In this document: one piece after another, positions 31,634-42,732 of the stretch | How the letters are laid out: each line of letters opens with the position of its first letter | Numbering within the stretch: the stretch's first letter is position 1 | DNA from: Calamus simplicifolius | Lineage: Eukaryota > Streptophyta > Magnoliopsida > Arecales > Arecaceae | NCBI GenBank assembly: GCA_900491605.1 | Contig: UESW01001594.1 | Location: 103,898-167,897, forward strand | Direction of reading: 5' to 3' | Length of the DNA stretch: 64,000 nt | Position numbers and translations under genes: made by a program | Notes under the pieces: model-generated | What the model was told of the DNA's origin: nothing | Database searches by the model: none | Seen by the model: the letters and a program-made list of their open reading frames with translations, nothing else

Positions 31634-34600
31634 AGTTTGTGTGTGGTTTCTTTGAAATAGCAACCTTTAATATACCATTGATTGGTAAACATATGTATTG
31701 ACATGGTAGACAGCAATCTTCCTCCTTAATGAAATACCTGCTATACTTATGCTAAGCGAATATTTTTTCTATTATTAGTAACATGATATGTCAAAATACT
31801 TGTATTTTGTGGAAGGAATTTCAGTTGGTGTATAGTGAATGAGGTTGGATTTATCTGACATCCGGTGCTTCTTTCAGCATTTATATAGTGCTTTTGCTTG
31901 ATGTTTTGAGTGGAAATATTTTGCTGCAAATTTATTGAGTTTTTTTGCTTTCTTTAGAGAGTTCCAATACAGAAGATCAGGGGAATTTTCAGGAGAATCT
32001 TATGAAGCAATTGCAGAGTTACCTCGCTCCTATGCTGTTTATTGGATTATTGTTTTCATCCTTCCCATTTGGCTCTTTTGACCAAAAAGAGGTTTGTCAT
32101 GCATTTATAACCAAATAAACACATTTACATTTCATCTGCATAATGTTACATCTAAATCATAGGATTCCTTGATATTTTTATTCAATTGCATGCCACCGGT
32201 AACTTGTTTTATGCAGACAAATAAAGCTGTGCTGTTGTCCTGAGAAGACTGAATTTGCGATATTTCAGTGATAGTTGTTAGTGCCATCAATATTAATGTA
32301 ATTTCTTGCTTTTTCATGTTTGCTGATGTCAGATGATTTTAATATTATTTTTTACAGATTAGTTTCCAGGAGTTTAAGAATAAGCTATTGGAACCTGGTT
32401 TAGTGGATCACATTGTTGTGTCCAATAAATCAGTTGCGAAAGTGTATGTCAGGAATTCTCCAAAGATAAGTAATCAAACAGAGGACAATGAGATCCACGG
32501 ATCCACAACAAATATGCCTCCCAGGCATACTGGTAGCCAGTATAAGTATTACTTTAATATTGGAAGCGTGGAATCATTTGAAGAAAAATTGGAGGAAGCT
32601 CAGGAAGCCTTGGGGATGGATCCTCATGATTATGTCCCTGTCAGATATGTTTCTGAAGTAATTTGGTACCAGGAATTGCTCAGATTTGCCCCAACGGCAT
32701 TTCTTGTGGGGCTTATCTACTTAATGGGACGAAGAATACAGGGTGGATTTAGCATAGGTGGTGGTGCAGGGAAAGGAAATCGTGGGATATTTAACATTGG
32801 AAAAGCTCAAGTGACAAAGATGGATAAGAATTCAAAAAATAAGGTCAGCATCTCACTTGTGCACTAGCCCTTTCTTTCCATGTATAATGTTTACGTTTAA
32901 CTATTGTGGCTTGATTGTTGGATATGGATATTGAATTATGATATTGCCAAGAACTGCATGGAGACCATATTCATCACTAACCAGTTCTGTCTTTTCAGTG
33001 TTTTATAGAATGACTTTCTCCAATGCTTTTAGTTGAATGGGTAATTATAAATTTGTACCTGCATGCCTCCTCCAGGTGTTCTTTAAAGATGTCGCTGGCT
33101 GTGATGAGGCCAAACAAGAAATTATGGAATTTGTGCACTTCTTAAAAAATCCCAAGAAGTATGAGGAACTAGGAGCAAAAATTCCCAAAGGTGCTCTTCT
33201 TGTAGGTCCACCTGGTACAGGGAAAACGCTTCTTGCAAAAGCAACAGCTGGAGAATCTGGTGTACCCTTCTTGTCTATTTCTGGTTCAGAGTTCATGGAA
33301 ATGTTTGTTGGTGTTGGACCTTCCAGGGTGAGGAACTTGTTTGCAGAAGCCCGACAGTGTGCACCTAGCATAATTTTCATCGACGAGATCGATGCAATTG
33401 GTCGAGCGAGAGGCCGTGGAGGCTTCTCGGGTGCCAATGATGAGCGTGAAAGCACCCTAAATCAATTACTAGTGGAGATGGATGGATTTGGGACAACCTC
33501 TGGGGTGGTTGTACTTGCTGGCACCAATCGGCCTGATATCTTGGACAAGGCCTTGTTAAGGCCAGGTCGGTTTGATCGTCAAATTACGATCGACAAACCT
33601 GACATAAAAGGACGTGATCAGATATTCCGTATATATCTTAAGAAGATCAAGCTGGACAAAAATCCATCATATTACTCTCAAAGGCTAGCTGCCTTACACC
33701 TGGATTTGCTGGAGCAGACATTGCCAATGTTTGTAATGAGGCTGCTTTAATAGCTGCAAGATGTGAGGAAAAACAAGTTACAATGCAGCATTTTGAAGCT
33801 GCTATTGATCGTATAATTGGTGGTTTGGAGAAGAAAAACAAGGTAACTTCAATGTTCTGTTCATTTTCTATTTTATATTTATAATTGTTATGTTAACTAT
33901 TGTGCTGTCCTTCTTCATTTCTGTTGCTGTTATAACCCTATTGTGCTGTCCCTCTTCATTTCTGTTGCTGTTATGACCCTGAACCTCTTTTAGCATTGAT
34001 CATTTGAGCTATTATTTAAGCCATTAGGGTGGTTTAATAGACATTTTCTCTTCTTTTGTGAGAACTTTATCATGTTCAATGGTCTATATTCGGTAATCTG
34101 GTAATTTCCTTGAGGGACATTGTGCTCATTCTGTTTTTTTTTTTTTTTTTTAATCTTGGCTTCTATTTTAAGCTAATCAATGAAACTTATGTCATTAGAC
34201 ATTCTTAAACATGTAAACATAATCCATGTGTGAGAATTGAGATGAGCAAAACTTCCTTCTGTTTTGTCAATTTTCTTCTATTTTCTTTAATGAATTTTTG
34301 TTTTCAGATCTTTCAGCATTGATCATCACCTGCACCTTGCTGGATCTCTCTGCTTTTCCAGTCCCCTCTTCTCTAATTCCATCCTCACCTTCCTGAATAG
34401 TTGGCTAGCAAATTACCAATAGAGTTTAAGCTCTTTGAAATGCTCGGCTATTGTCTTATTTGATTAGCAATGGATGTTTCCAATCATCTCCTCTGTTACA
34501 TGCATTGATGGTCATACTTCCTAGTCTTGCTGGATGTTTGTTAGGTATTCTTCAAATAATACTGTCGACATTTTGTAGGATGATAAAAAATTAAGATAGT

Positions 34601-36086
34601 CTTGTTGGTTGGATTTGCAAATTCATTGTGGATTATTGGAAAGTAAGGAATAGGAAACTTTGTGAAGGAAAAGGCCTCCTTCATAAGGTCTCCTTTGTTA
34701 AACTTCTCATGTAGACATGTCAAATGGACGTCTTTTCTTTAGTTGTTAGGGTTCAACAGAGAGGGTCTGTTCAACCTGGGAAGCAATTAACTGGAGTTTC
34801 GATTGGAGCATATAGACTTGCGGTTTTAACGTTGAAATCAAGTTAACATTTTGAACTGTCTGCATGTGGTATTCTAGATGTCAGTTTTGCAAGTTAACAT
34901 TTTGAACTGTCTGCATGTGGTATTCTAGCTGTCAGTTTTGATGGAATTGAGTTTTTTTTTTTTTTTAAAGAACTGGGCCCTTTCTATCTTTGAGTCCAGT
35001 GATTTCTATGTTATTTTGAGTGAGACCTCTAATGGGGACCTTGTTTTGTTATTGAAACAATTAGGCTATAAATTCATGCTCCTCCCTTCAGCTGTATTCA
35101 GTTAGAAGTGACTACGTGAAAGTGAAGGCATCCACTTTCCCAAACCTTTCCTGAAAGTCAAGGCTTAAAATTAGCAATTTAATCTTCATATTTGTGGACC
35201 TAAACACACAGATGTGACAACTTTCACCAGAATCTCACTTTGGTTCTGCCACTTGCACAACCAAAACACAGCCTTAGTGGAATTTGGATCTGGACAATAC
35301 CATATCTTGGGTTTGCAGTGGATGGCCCTTATGAAAGGAGGGGCAGGCTTTCTTTCATATGCTTAGCTGAGCTGACAAGCACATGGGCTTTCTTGGTCTT
35401 ACTGGCATTTGTCGAGTAAATGTGCTTATAACTATTTTAGGAAAACTGCATTCACTTTTATTCCAGGTTTGGTCAGGTCCCTTGTGAGTTTTCTTGCAAC
35501 GTTGTATTGTGTATACTTATTCTCCATTTTGTTGACCAATTAAAAGAAAATAGATTAAACAAGTTCCAGTTCCTTGACAATTTGTGGTCTAAATGGAAGA
35601 AAGATATATCTTCAACTATCAGGCAATCCTGTTGTTTAAAATTATTTGTAGCATGTACAAGGATGTGCTCCATGAGACATGAATAGTATCAGTGTTTAGT
35701 ATTAACAATGCTAAACCTTCTCTGGCTATTTTTGACGTTCTTATGAGTCAATAAAGCTACTGAGAACATTTGGTACTCTGCAAGGCATCTGACATGTGTA
35801 TGACTGGCTCCTACTGAGAATATCTGGCACTCTGCCTTGCATATGACTGGCTCAAAAGCATTTGTGGTAACCTATTATAATCTCCTCCTACTTAGTTTTT
35901 TTTTCACTATATTAATATCGACAATTTTGTAACCAAAATACTGGACTGGAGTCGGATCCTTTGTTCTGCTTCCTTTTCTCCTGCTAATGCCACAAAGATT
36001 CTTATCTTGATTTTTGTTGTTGTAACTGGCCAAGCTAATGAATGCCACTTTCTTGTTGTTAGGTGATCAGCAAGCTTGAACGCCGT

Positions 36087-36119
<33 letters not shown>

Positions 36120-37581
36120 GCTGGATGGTTTTTGGAGCATGCAGAGCCTTTACTTAAAGTTACCATAGTTCCACGTGGAACTGCAGCATTGGGCTTTGCT
36201 CAGTATGTGCCAAACGAAAACCTCCTAATGACCAAGGAGCAGCTTTTTGATGTGACATGCATGACACTAGGTGGGCGTGCATCAGAAGAGGTAAAAAACT
36301 GTCTCCCTTTGCTTTCATCTATTAAATAATCAGGTTTCACACAAGTTCTATTTTTTAAAAAAAGGGTACAGGAAAATAGAACTTGAACTTGTTATTTTGA
36401 AATTTCTGAAAGTGGATTATGTCTCTCTCTTTTCCCTGAAACCATGAAATGGCACTTGATGGTTCCCTCCATAATTCGCTTTTACTGGCTGGACAATACA
36501 TCTCAGTAAAATGGCATCAGTGTATATTATGGTCATACTATGCCGCGATTCTTTTTCTTTTTGATCTTTTGTTCCTTTTTAATTGGATTGTTTTAACGTT
36601 TGGAGTTTTTGTTAAAAATCTTTACTCGATCAAGTATTAGGTGGGAATTGGATATCAATGTATATGTATGTAATTTCAAATGATATTTGAACTGTATTAG
36701 GAGGGTCTTTCTGGTTCTTTCTCCAGCGTTACAAGGTTAGAATGTTAGAATTGAATGTTCCGATTTGTGTTGTTCTGATTATAACCAAGACTGTTGCACA
36801 CCTGTTAAAAGGCTGTGCCATGCTGTGCGTTGCTGGTTGATGTTAAAACCAAATGGTGGATTTATTTATTAATGTACTGGATGCCTCCTGTTCTTCGCTT
36901 CTGGAGCATAATCTGATTGATTACAAACTTGCCTTTGCTAAGTGATGATATATGAAAGTAACAAAGAACAAATGAAAATTCCAAAAGTGTACTAGGTCAC
37001 CATCATATGAAACATTTAGCTTAATGTTTTGTACAATGAGTGAAAAATTGTTTAACCATGACAATAACTTGGTCCCTTTTTCTTTGAATGGGTTCTAGGT
37101 CTTGTTGGGGAAGATTTCAACCGGAGCTCAAAATGATTTGGAGAAAGTGACCAAGATAACTTACGCTCAAGTCGCAGTTTATGGTTTCAGTGAAAAGATT
37201 GGGCTCCTTTCATTTCCCCAGAGAGAAGATACTTTCGAAATGAGCAAGCCTTACAGCAGCAAGACCGGAGCGGTTATTGATGCTGAGGTGAGGGAATGGG
37301 TTACCAAGGCCTATCAGAGAACAGTGGAATTGATAAGGGAGCACAAGGATCATGTCGTCCAGATCGCTGAGCTGCTATTGGAAAAGGAGGTCCTGCACCA
37401 AGAAGACATGGTCAGAGTCCTAGGTGAGCGCCCATTCAAATCAAGTGAACCAACAAATTATGATAAGTTTAAACAAGGTTTCCAAGGGGAAGAAGAGGAT
37501 GACAAGATTGGGGAACCTTCTAAGGTCATGGAGGAAGATACCGGGTCCTCGTCGCTCGGTGGGGAAACTGTGCCCACGTAG
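28520..37581 (+). CDS. FTSH8: mitochondrial ATP-dependent zinc metalloprotease FtsH (m-AAA type, FTSH3/8/10-like), with two frameshifts
   Basis: This family forms hexameric m-AAA proteases in the mitochondrial inner membrane that extract and degrade membrane proteins and aid respiratory complex assembly. Coding exons are 28520-28579, 28669-28899, 29011-29085, 31958-32091, 32358-32843, 33076-33842, 36063-36290 and 37099-37581. All junctions are GT-AG. Allowing for two missing bases, the product is about 821 residues, the family size. It has an arginine/serine-rich N-terminus suited to a mitochondrial presequence, membrane segments near 144-162 and 274-291, Walker A GPPGTGKT at 373-380, Walker B IIFIDEID, RPGRFDR of the second region of homology, and the zinc site HESGH near 598-602. 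A base is missing at about 28786 (the frame otherwise stops at 28846-28848) and at about 33696 (stop at 33748-33750). The remaining sequence is strongly conserved, so a sequencing error or very recent loss is likely. Rice FTSH3 and FTSH8 are so alike that the number is tentative. Confidence 0.93.
29086..31957 (+). other. FtsH gene intron 3 (2.9 kb) with GA microsatellites
   Basis: The intron lies between exons ending TCGAAAG and beginning AGAGTTCC. It holds GA repeats at about 30509-30532 and a long one (about 60 bp) at 31567-31629. No other gene or transposon domain is recognised within it. Confidence 0.85.
33843..36062 (+). other. FtsH gene intron 6 (2.2 kb)
   Basis: Donor GTAACT, acceptor TTGTTGTTAG. 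It contains a short tandem duplication near 33908-33975 (TTGTGCTGTCC and CTTCATTTCTGTTGCTGTTA, twice) and another near 34845-34938 (AAGTTAACATTTTGAACTGT, twice). No coding sequence is seen. Confidence 0.8.
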
Positions 37582-38219
37582 CCAAGCCCACGTATACATT
37601 TTGGCAATGTATACTTAAGATATCAATTTCCTTTTTCTTTTTTCCTTTTTTTGGTTTTTCCTTGTATTTAAGAAATTGTAGCATCAGGCACACACCTTGG
37701 CGGGCATAATGTAATCCCTTTTTCTCCATTCTGTAAGTCCTAAATACTTAAAGACATTGGACAAAATTGAGCTGGGAATTGTCCCCCATCTGTTATTCTG
37801 GGTTGCATGCTGGGTCATCTAAAAAGAAATCCATTCTTTCACCCTTCTCTGTGTGGATGATTGGGAACATTAAAGTAATTGCGATACCGGAATTTTTTTT
37901 TTAATGTACTTTATCGTGATTCGTTGTGGCCTCTGTTCTCTTGTTTTTTTTTTACGCTCTCTTTGAACCTGTTTTCGAGCCACTTTCAATGAGTTCTGAA
38001 ATCGCTCTAATTAGATCTTGGAGCAACAATGCTTTACCGGCGATCAGATTGCTGGGCCAATCAGGCCTCAAGATACAATAAAAGAAATTAAGTTCAATGA
38101 ATCCTTTTGCTGTACTTGGGTCTGACATTTGATAGGCCGTCGGAATGCTAACCCGGGTCCTTTGAAGAGGGTCAGATCGGAAGAGTCTCAAATCCATCGA
38201 GTCTCTTTGAAGTCGGGTA
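37582..38219 (+). other. FtsH 3' untranslated region and downstream spacer
   Basis: The TAG stop at 37579-37581 is followed by a T-rich 3' region. No single AATAAA signal stands out. Nothing else is recognised before the LINE begins. Confidence 0.5.
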
Positions 38220-38563
38220 ATAGAAAAGAAAAAACTAAGGGGGGAAAAGCTATCCTTCCTGGCGGTAGCTTACTGCCCTGGATCCAGTGACCCTCGCTCC
38301 CTTGTCTGTTCTGCCTCCTGAGGGCCGGGCTGATGCTCAAGCTGTGATTCCCCAGTCATCTTCATTGGTAGGAAGCAGTCATGAGGCTACAATCTCCACT
38401 CTTAAGGCGGCCATTTTGGGCGAGGGAGTGGATCCCTCGCTCCCTGTTGCTGGTCCCGGATGCTTCAGGGTGAGAGTGTTAGGGAGACTATATCTTTTGA
38501 GGGTCATTCTAATGTTGCTATGGCAGAGGACTCGACTGGGTCCCAGGCCCCTACTATTGTTAA

Positions 38564-39460
38564 ATGAAGATCCTGTTTTGGAATGTCAGGGGTGCTCGAA
38601 AACCATCTTTTTGAGCCTCTTTTGCTAGATTGATTCAGCTTCATCAATTTGATATTTGTGTTCTTCTGGAAACCCGACTATCCGGTGTCAGCTTGACGTC
38701 TTTAGGAGACAGATTGATCAAGCCTGGTCTTCTTATGCTGTGGAGTCTGTGGGCCTCTCGGGAGGTATATTAGCTCTTTGGCACAATCCCTCTATCAGGG
38801 TGGATGCTTTTCATCAGTGTAATCAACAGGTGTCTCTGGTTGTCTCCGAGGGCAGTTCCGACCCCATTCTTTTATCAGGTGTCTATGCTAGTACCGATTT
38901 TCGGGAGAGGAGGGTCTTATGGGCTGAACTCCTCGCTTTCTGGCGCACGGCCTTCCTTCCTTAGTTGCCGATGATTTTAACTATATCATTGGGGCTAATG
39001 AAAAGAAAGGAGGAAGACAGGTTGGTGACTCAGTTGAGATTTCTGAGTTCAGGTCCTTCATCTCATGCTAGATTGCTTGACTTGGGATTTTGGGTACCCA
39101 ATTCACTTGGTGCAACAATCGCCAAGGCTCTGCCCGGGTGTGGGAGAGATTGGACAGAGCTATGGCCTCTGCCCATTGGCTCCGAATGTTCCTTCGACAT
39201 CTGTCACTCATCTTCCCAGGATTGCCTCAGACCATTGCCCCATTATGGTCTCCACTGAAGCTAACTCTCAGTTTCACAGGCAGTTCTGGTTTGAGAAATT
39301 CTGGTCTTCTTATCCAGCGGCTCGCTCTATTATTTCTCGGGTCTGGCACTTATCGGTTAGAGGCAATGCCATTTACAAACTGTCCAGGAGGCTGGAGCTT
39401 GTCAGGCGTAGCTGTCTAGATGGAACAGAGAGGAGGTTGGGAATATTTTGAGGCAAGTTG
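38564..39460 (+). pseudogene. LINE apurinic/apyrimidinic-type endonuclease, broken
   Basis: The second ORF starts at 38564 with MKILFWNVRGARKPSF, the typical opening of plant LINE endonucleases (N-V-R-G). A stop follows at once, and the frame resumes with HQFDICVLLETRLSG, which includes the catalytic ET. Further on it reads SVGLSGGILALWHNPSIRVD. The C-terminal part (near 39060-39250) shifts frame several times. It should nick target DNA in an intact element. Confidence 0.8.
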
Positions 39461-41170
39461 AGAGGGTGGAAGCTGACATTGTTTACCTTCAGTCCAGAGA
39501 AGATAGGGATGGTTATCTATCTGATGATGACCTTTCCGCTCTTCGAGCTAAGCTTGCTATCCATCATTCTCTTCTTCAGCAACAGGAGACCTACTGGAGG
39601 CAGCGGTCCAGGGCCCTGTGGATACAGGAGGGAGACCATAACACTAGATTTTTTTACCAGACTACCTTGAGGCGTCGGGCAGCCAATCGAATTCGGTGCT
39701 TGGTAGATAAGGATGGGGGCTCTCAGGAGGACATTCACGTTATTCGTGATCGTCTGTTTCAGTTCTTTCAGTCCAGATGGACTGAGCATTCGGCTGAGGG
39801 GGATTCTGTTCAGAAGGTTTCTTCTTTGAAGAAGGTCTCTAGTCAGGAGAATGCAGTCTTGTCAGACCATTTACTGTGGAGGAGGTTCGGCTGGCTCTTT
39901 GGATCTTGGATCTATTAAGGCCCCGGGGCCTGATGGCTTCCCGCCTTTTTTCTTTCAGCACTATTGGACTATTGTTGGTCTGGAAGTGGTTCAGGCTATT
40001 CAGATTGTCTTCCAGTCCAAATCCATGCCTGCGGATTGGAATAGGACCCTCATCACTCTAGTGCCCAAGCGCCCTAACACTTCTGCCCCCCAGCACAATC
40101 GGCCCATTAGTTTGTGCACTACCTTATATAAGGTTTGTGCTCGCTTACTAGTCAATCGTCTGAGGGTAGTCATTCCCGTCTTGTCTCTGATGAGCAAGGG
40201 GCTTTTATTAGGGGGCGTTGTATTTCGGACAATGTCATTATAGCCCAAGAATTCATGTCTGATCTCCAGAAAGCTCCTGCTAGATAGTGTCTGATGGCGA
40301 TTAAGCTAGATATAGAGCGTGCCTATGACAGGGTGTGCTGGGATTTTCTGCATCGCACTCTGCTTGAATTTGTGTTTGACAGACTCTTTATAGAATGGAT
40401 TATGGCCTGCATTTGATCGCCGTCATTCTCCCTGATTATCAACGGCAGTCAGACCGATTTCTTCCATTCTACTATTGGGCTTCGTCAGGGGTACCCGTTA
40501 TCCCCATTTTTGTTCATATTGGCTGCTGATGATTTCTCCCGTGCGTTACATCAGGCACAGGAGGATCGTCGAATCGCCCCCTTCATGGCTGGCCCTCTCG
40601 GCCCTTCGGTTTCACATCTTCTGTATGCGGATGATTGTATCTTGTTGGGTCAGGCTACTGTTCGGAATGCGACCATCTTTGATTCTATTATTCAGAGCTA
40701 TTGCCAGGTTTCTGGTCAAAAGGTTAATCTTCACAAGTCTATGATTTGCTTTAGCCCTAAGACCAGAAGTAATGTTCGGGAAATCATACTCCATACATTG
40801 GGCATAAATAGTCAGGCTGATCGTCTTCTGTACCTTGATATCCCTATCATCGGAAGACGGCCCCGTAGCACAGATTATGCTGATATTGAGCAGCGGATCC
40901 ACGATCGTATTGATGGTTGGCACATCACTTCATTATCTATGATGGCGAGGGTTATCCTTATACGATCGATTCTGACTTCCCTACCTCTGCACCTCCTCTC
41001 CAACACTGCTATTCCGTATATTTGTCTGAGGAGGATAGAGCGATGATTTCGGGATTTTCTGTGGGCCTCTGGGCAGGATGGTCATGGGACTCATCTTTTG
41101 GCATGGGATATCGTATGTTTGCCTATTCATGAAGGTGGCCTGGGTATTCAATCTTTGACTGTTCGGAGAG
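39461..41170 (+). pseudogene. LINE reverse transcriptase, broken
   Basis: The pieces read QRSRALWIQEGDHNTRFFYQ, then IKAPGPDGFPPFFFQHYW, then WNRTLITLVPKRPNTSAPQ, then MAIKLDIERAYDRVCWDFL (near 40290). Next come GLRQGYPLSPFLFILAADD and HLLYADDCILLGQA, with the catalytic YADD at 40624-40635. All are core motifs of L1-type reverse transcriptase. Frameshifts lie near 39890 and 40220, and in-frame stops occur near 40285 and 40417. Confidence 0.9.
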
Positions 41171-41458
41171 AGGTACTGCTTGCTTGTCATGCATCGCGGT
41201 TTTTACTTGACCCACACTGCTTCTGGAGTTCTTTTATGTGGGTTCGATACGGTGATTGGACCCCATCTCTGGATGATCAGCCCCTTCGTCGGCACTCCTC
41301 CTTTGGAAGTAGGTTTATTGCCATGCTCCGACTATTTGACTAATACCTCGTGGATGTTAGGTGATGGCTCTATGGTTGATGTTATCCAGGACAAGTAGAT
41401 TGATGACCTTCCCCTCTCTCTTTGGCCTACTTTCACCAGCATCGATATTCCCAGCAGA

Positions 41459-42016
41459 ATGAGGGTCAAGGATTTGATTTCTCAGGATTCCTCTGGTTGG
41501 CATATGAATATTGTTACTCAACTCTTTGGTAAGGAATTAGCCCGTCGGATCCTTGCTATTCTGCTTATTCGGGGGAATGTTACTGATACCAGATTATGGC
41601 GTAGATCTTCCTTGCCTTGGGCTCCTTCCAGGGACTTGATGAGTATTTACAGACCTCCTCCACATCGTACGATGGATGCTGGTACGATGGATGCTGGTTG
41701 GGTATGGAAGCTCCATATTCATCCCAGGGTTCAGCTTTTTGTTTGGAAGCTATTATGGGATTGTATTCCGACATGCTCCTTCCTTGCTAATAGGGGCCTT
41801 CATATCCAGTCTATTTGCCCCTTGTGCCGTCAGGAGGAGGATACTACCGACCATGTTATCTTTACCTGCCCTAGAGTCAGGGGAATCTGGCGGAGTGTGG
41901 GTTATGATTGTCGTGCTGATGCTGCGGGCTCTCTTAGATCTATGTTTTTGCATATTCTTCGGCAGGGTAGACAGCACCAGACTGGCTTATGGGCTGCCAC
42001 TGCTTACCATATCTAG
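41459..42016 (+). pseudogene. LINE zinc-binding reverse-transcriptase domain (zf-RVT)
   Basis: The frame reads VWKLHIHPRVQLFVWKLLWD, then CPLCRQEEDTTDHVIFTC, the CxxC...HxxxxC pattern of the zf-RVT domain found after plant LINE reverse transcriptases. The open frame is 185 codons. Confidence 0.85.
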
Positions 42017-42189
42017 CTATCACGGAATCTTCTCATCTTTACTGATGAATCTTCTCCTTCCTTCAGGGTTGTTCGAAAAGCCAGGATTTTATCGGTTGAT
42101 TTCTCTTCTCGTCAGAATGCTCCTGTGTTTGGCAGCCCTGGCCACTAGGGATCCTCTGTTGCTGCGGCAGTGGACCGACATACGATCGT

Positions 42190-42700
42190 CATCTCCTGGG
42201 AGCCCCCCTCCAGGGTTTGTCAAACTTAATTTTGACGGGAGTGTTCGTGGCAGGCTTTCTGGTTCTGCGTTCGTTATTCGTGGGCCTGCTGGAGATTTGT
42301 TGGCGACTAGTGGCTTTGGTAGTCTTGACTCATCAGTTCCTCTTGCTGAACTTTATGCTGCTTGGGCCGGCATTCTTTATGCTATTAGATCCCTGCATGC
42401 TCTTAATTGATTATTGAGGGCGATTCTCTTACAGTTATCTGATGGATCCAGAAGGATAACTGTTCTCAAGCTCCTGTCAACCCTCTGATCCTTGATATAT
42501 GGGCTACCTTGCGGGATGTTGATAGTGTCCAAATCCGTCATGTTTATCGCGAAGCCAACTCTACGGCTGATTGAGTAGCGACGGAGGTGGCTCACCACGG
42601 TGGTTATAGGATTTGGTCACAGGGTGATCCCTATTCTTCTGTACTTAATCTAATTTTGCATTCTGACTTATCTAGACTGACTCGCATTAGAGTGGTATGA
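42190..42700 (+). pseudogene. LINE RNase H domain
   Basis: The frame reads FVKLNFDGSVRGRLSGSAFV and SSVPLAELYAAWAGI, then (after an in-frame stop) DSVQIRHVYREANSTAD. These are the D, E and D blocks of the RNase H domain that many plant LINEs carry at the 3' end. The minus-strand fragment at 25598-26870 has the same domain. Confidence 0.85.
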
Positions 42701-42732
42701 TCGCCTGTTTGTATCAAAAAAAAAAAAAAAAA

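Larger units (their letters stand above)
38220..42732 (+). mobile_element. L1-type LINE, almost full length, inactive
   Basis: In order on the plus strand there is a fragment of the first ORF, then endonuclease, reverse transcriptase, zinc-binding RT C-terminal domain, RNase H and a poly(A) tail (42716-42732). This is the layout of plant L1-clade non-LTR elements. Stops and frameshifts interrupt every domain. The 5' boundary is uncertain, since no target duplication was found; similarity to LINE coding begins about 38280. It lies only about 640 bases past the FtsH stop codon, in the same orientation. Confidence 0.9.

Noticed and set aside
31427..31716. Frames with long Ser-Leu repeats
   Set aside because: Translation of the GA/CT microsatellite in an FtsH intron.
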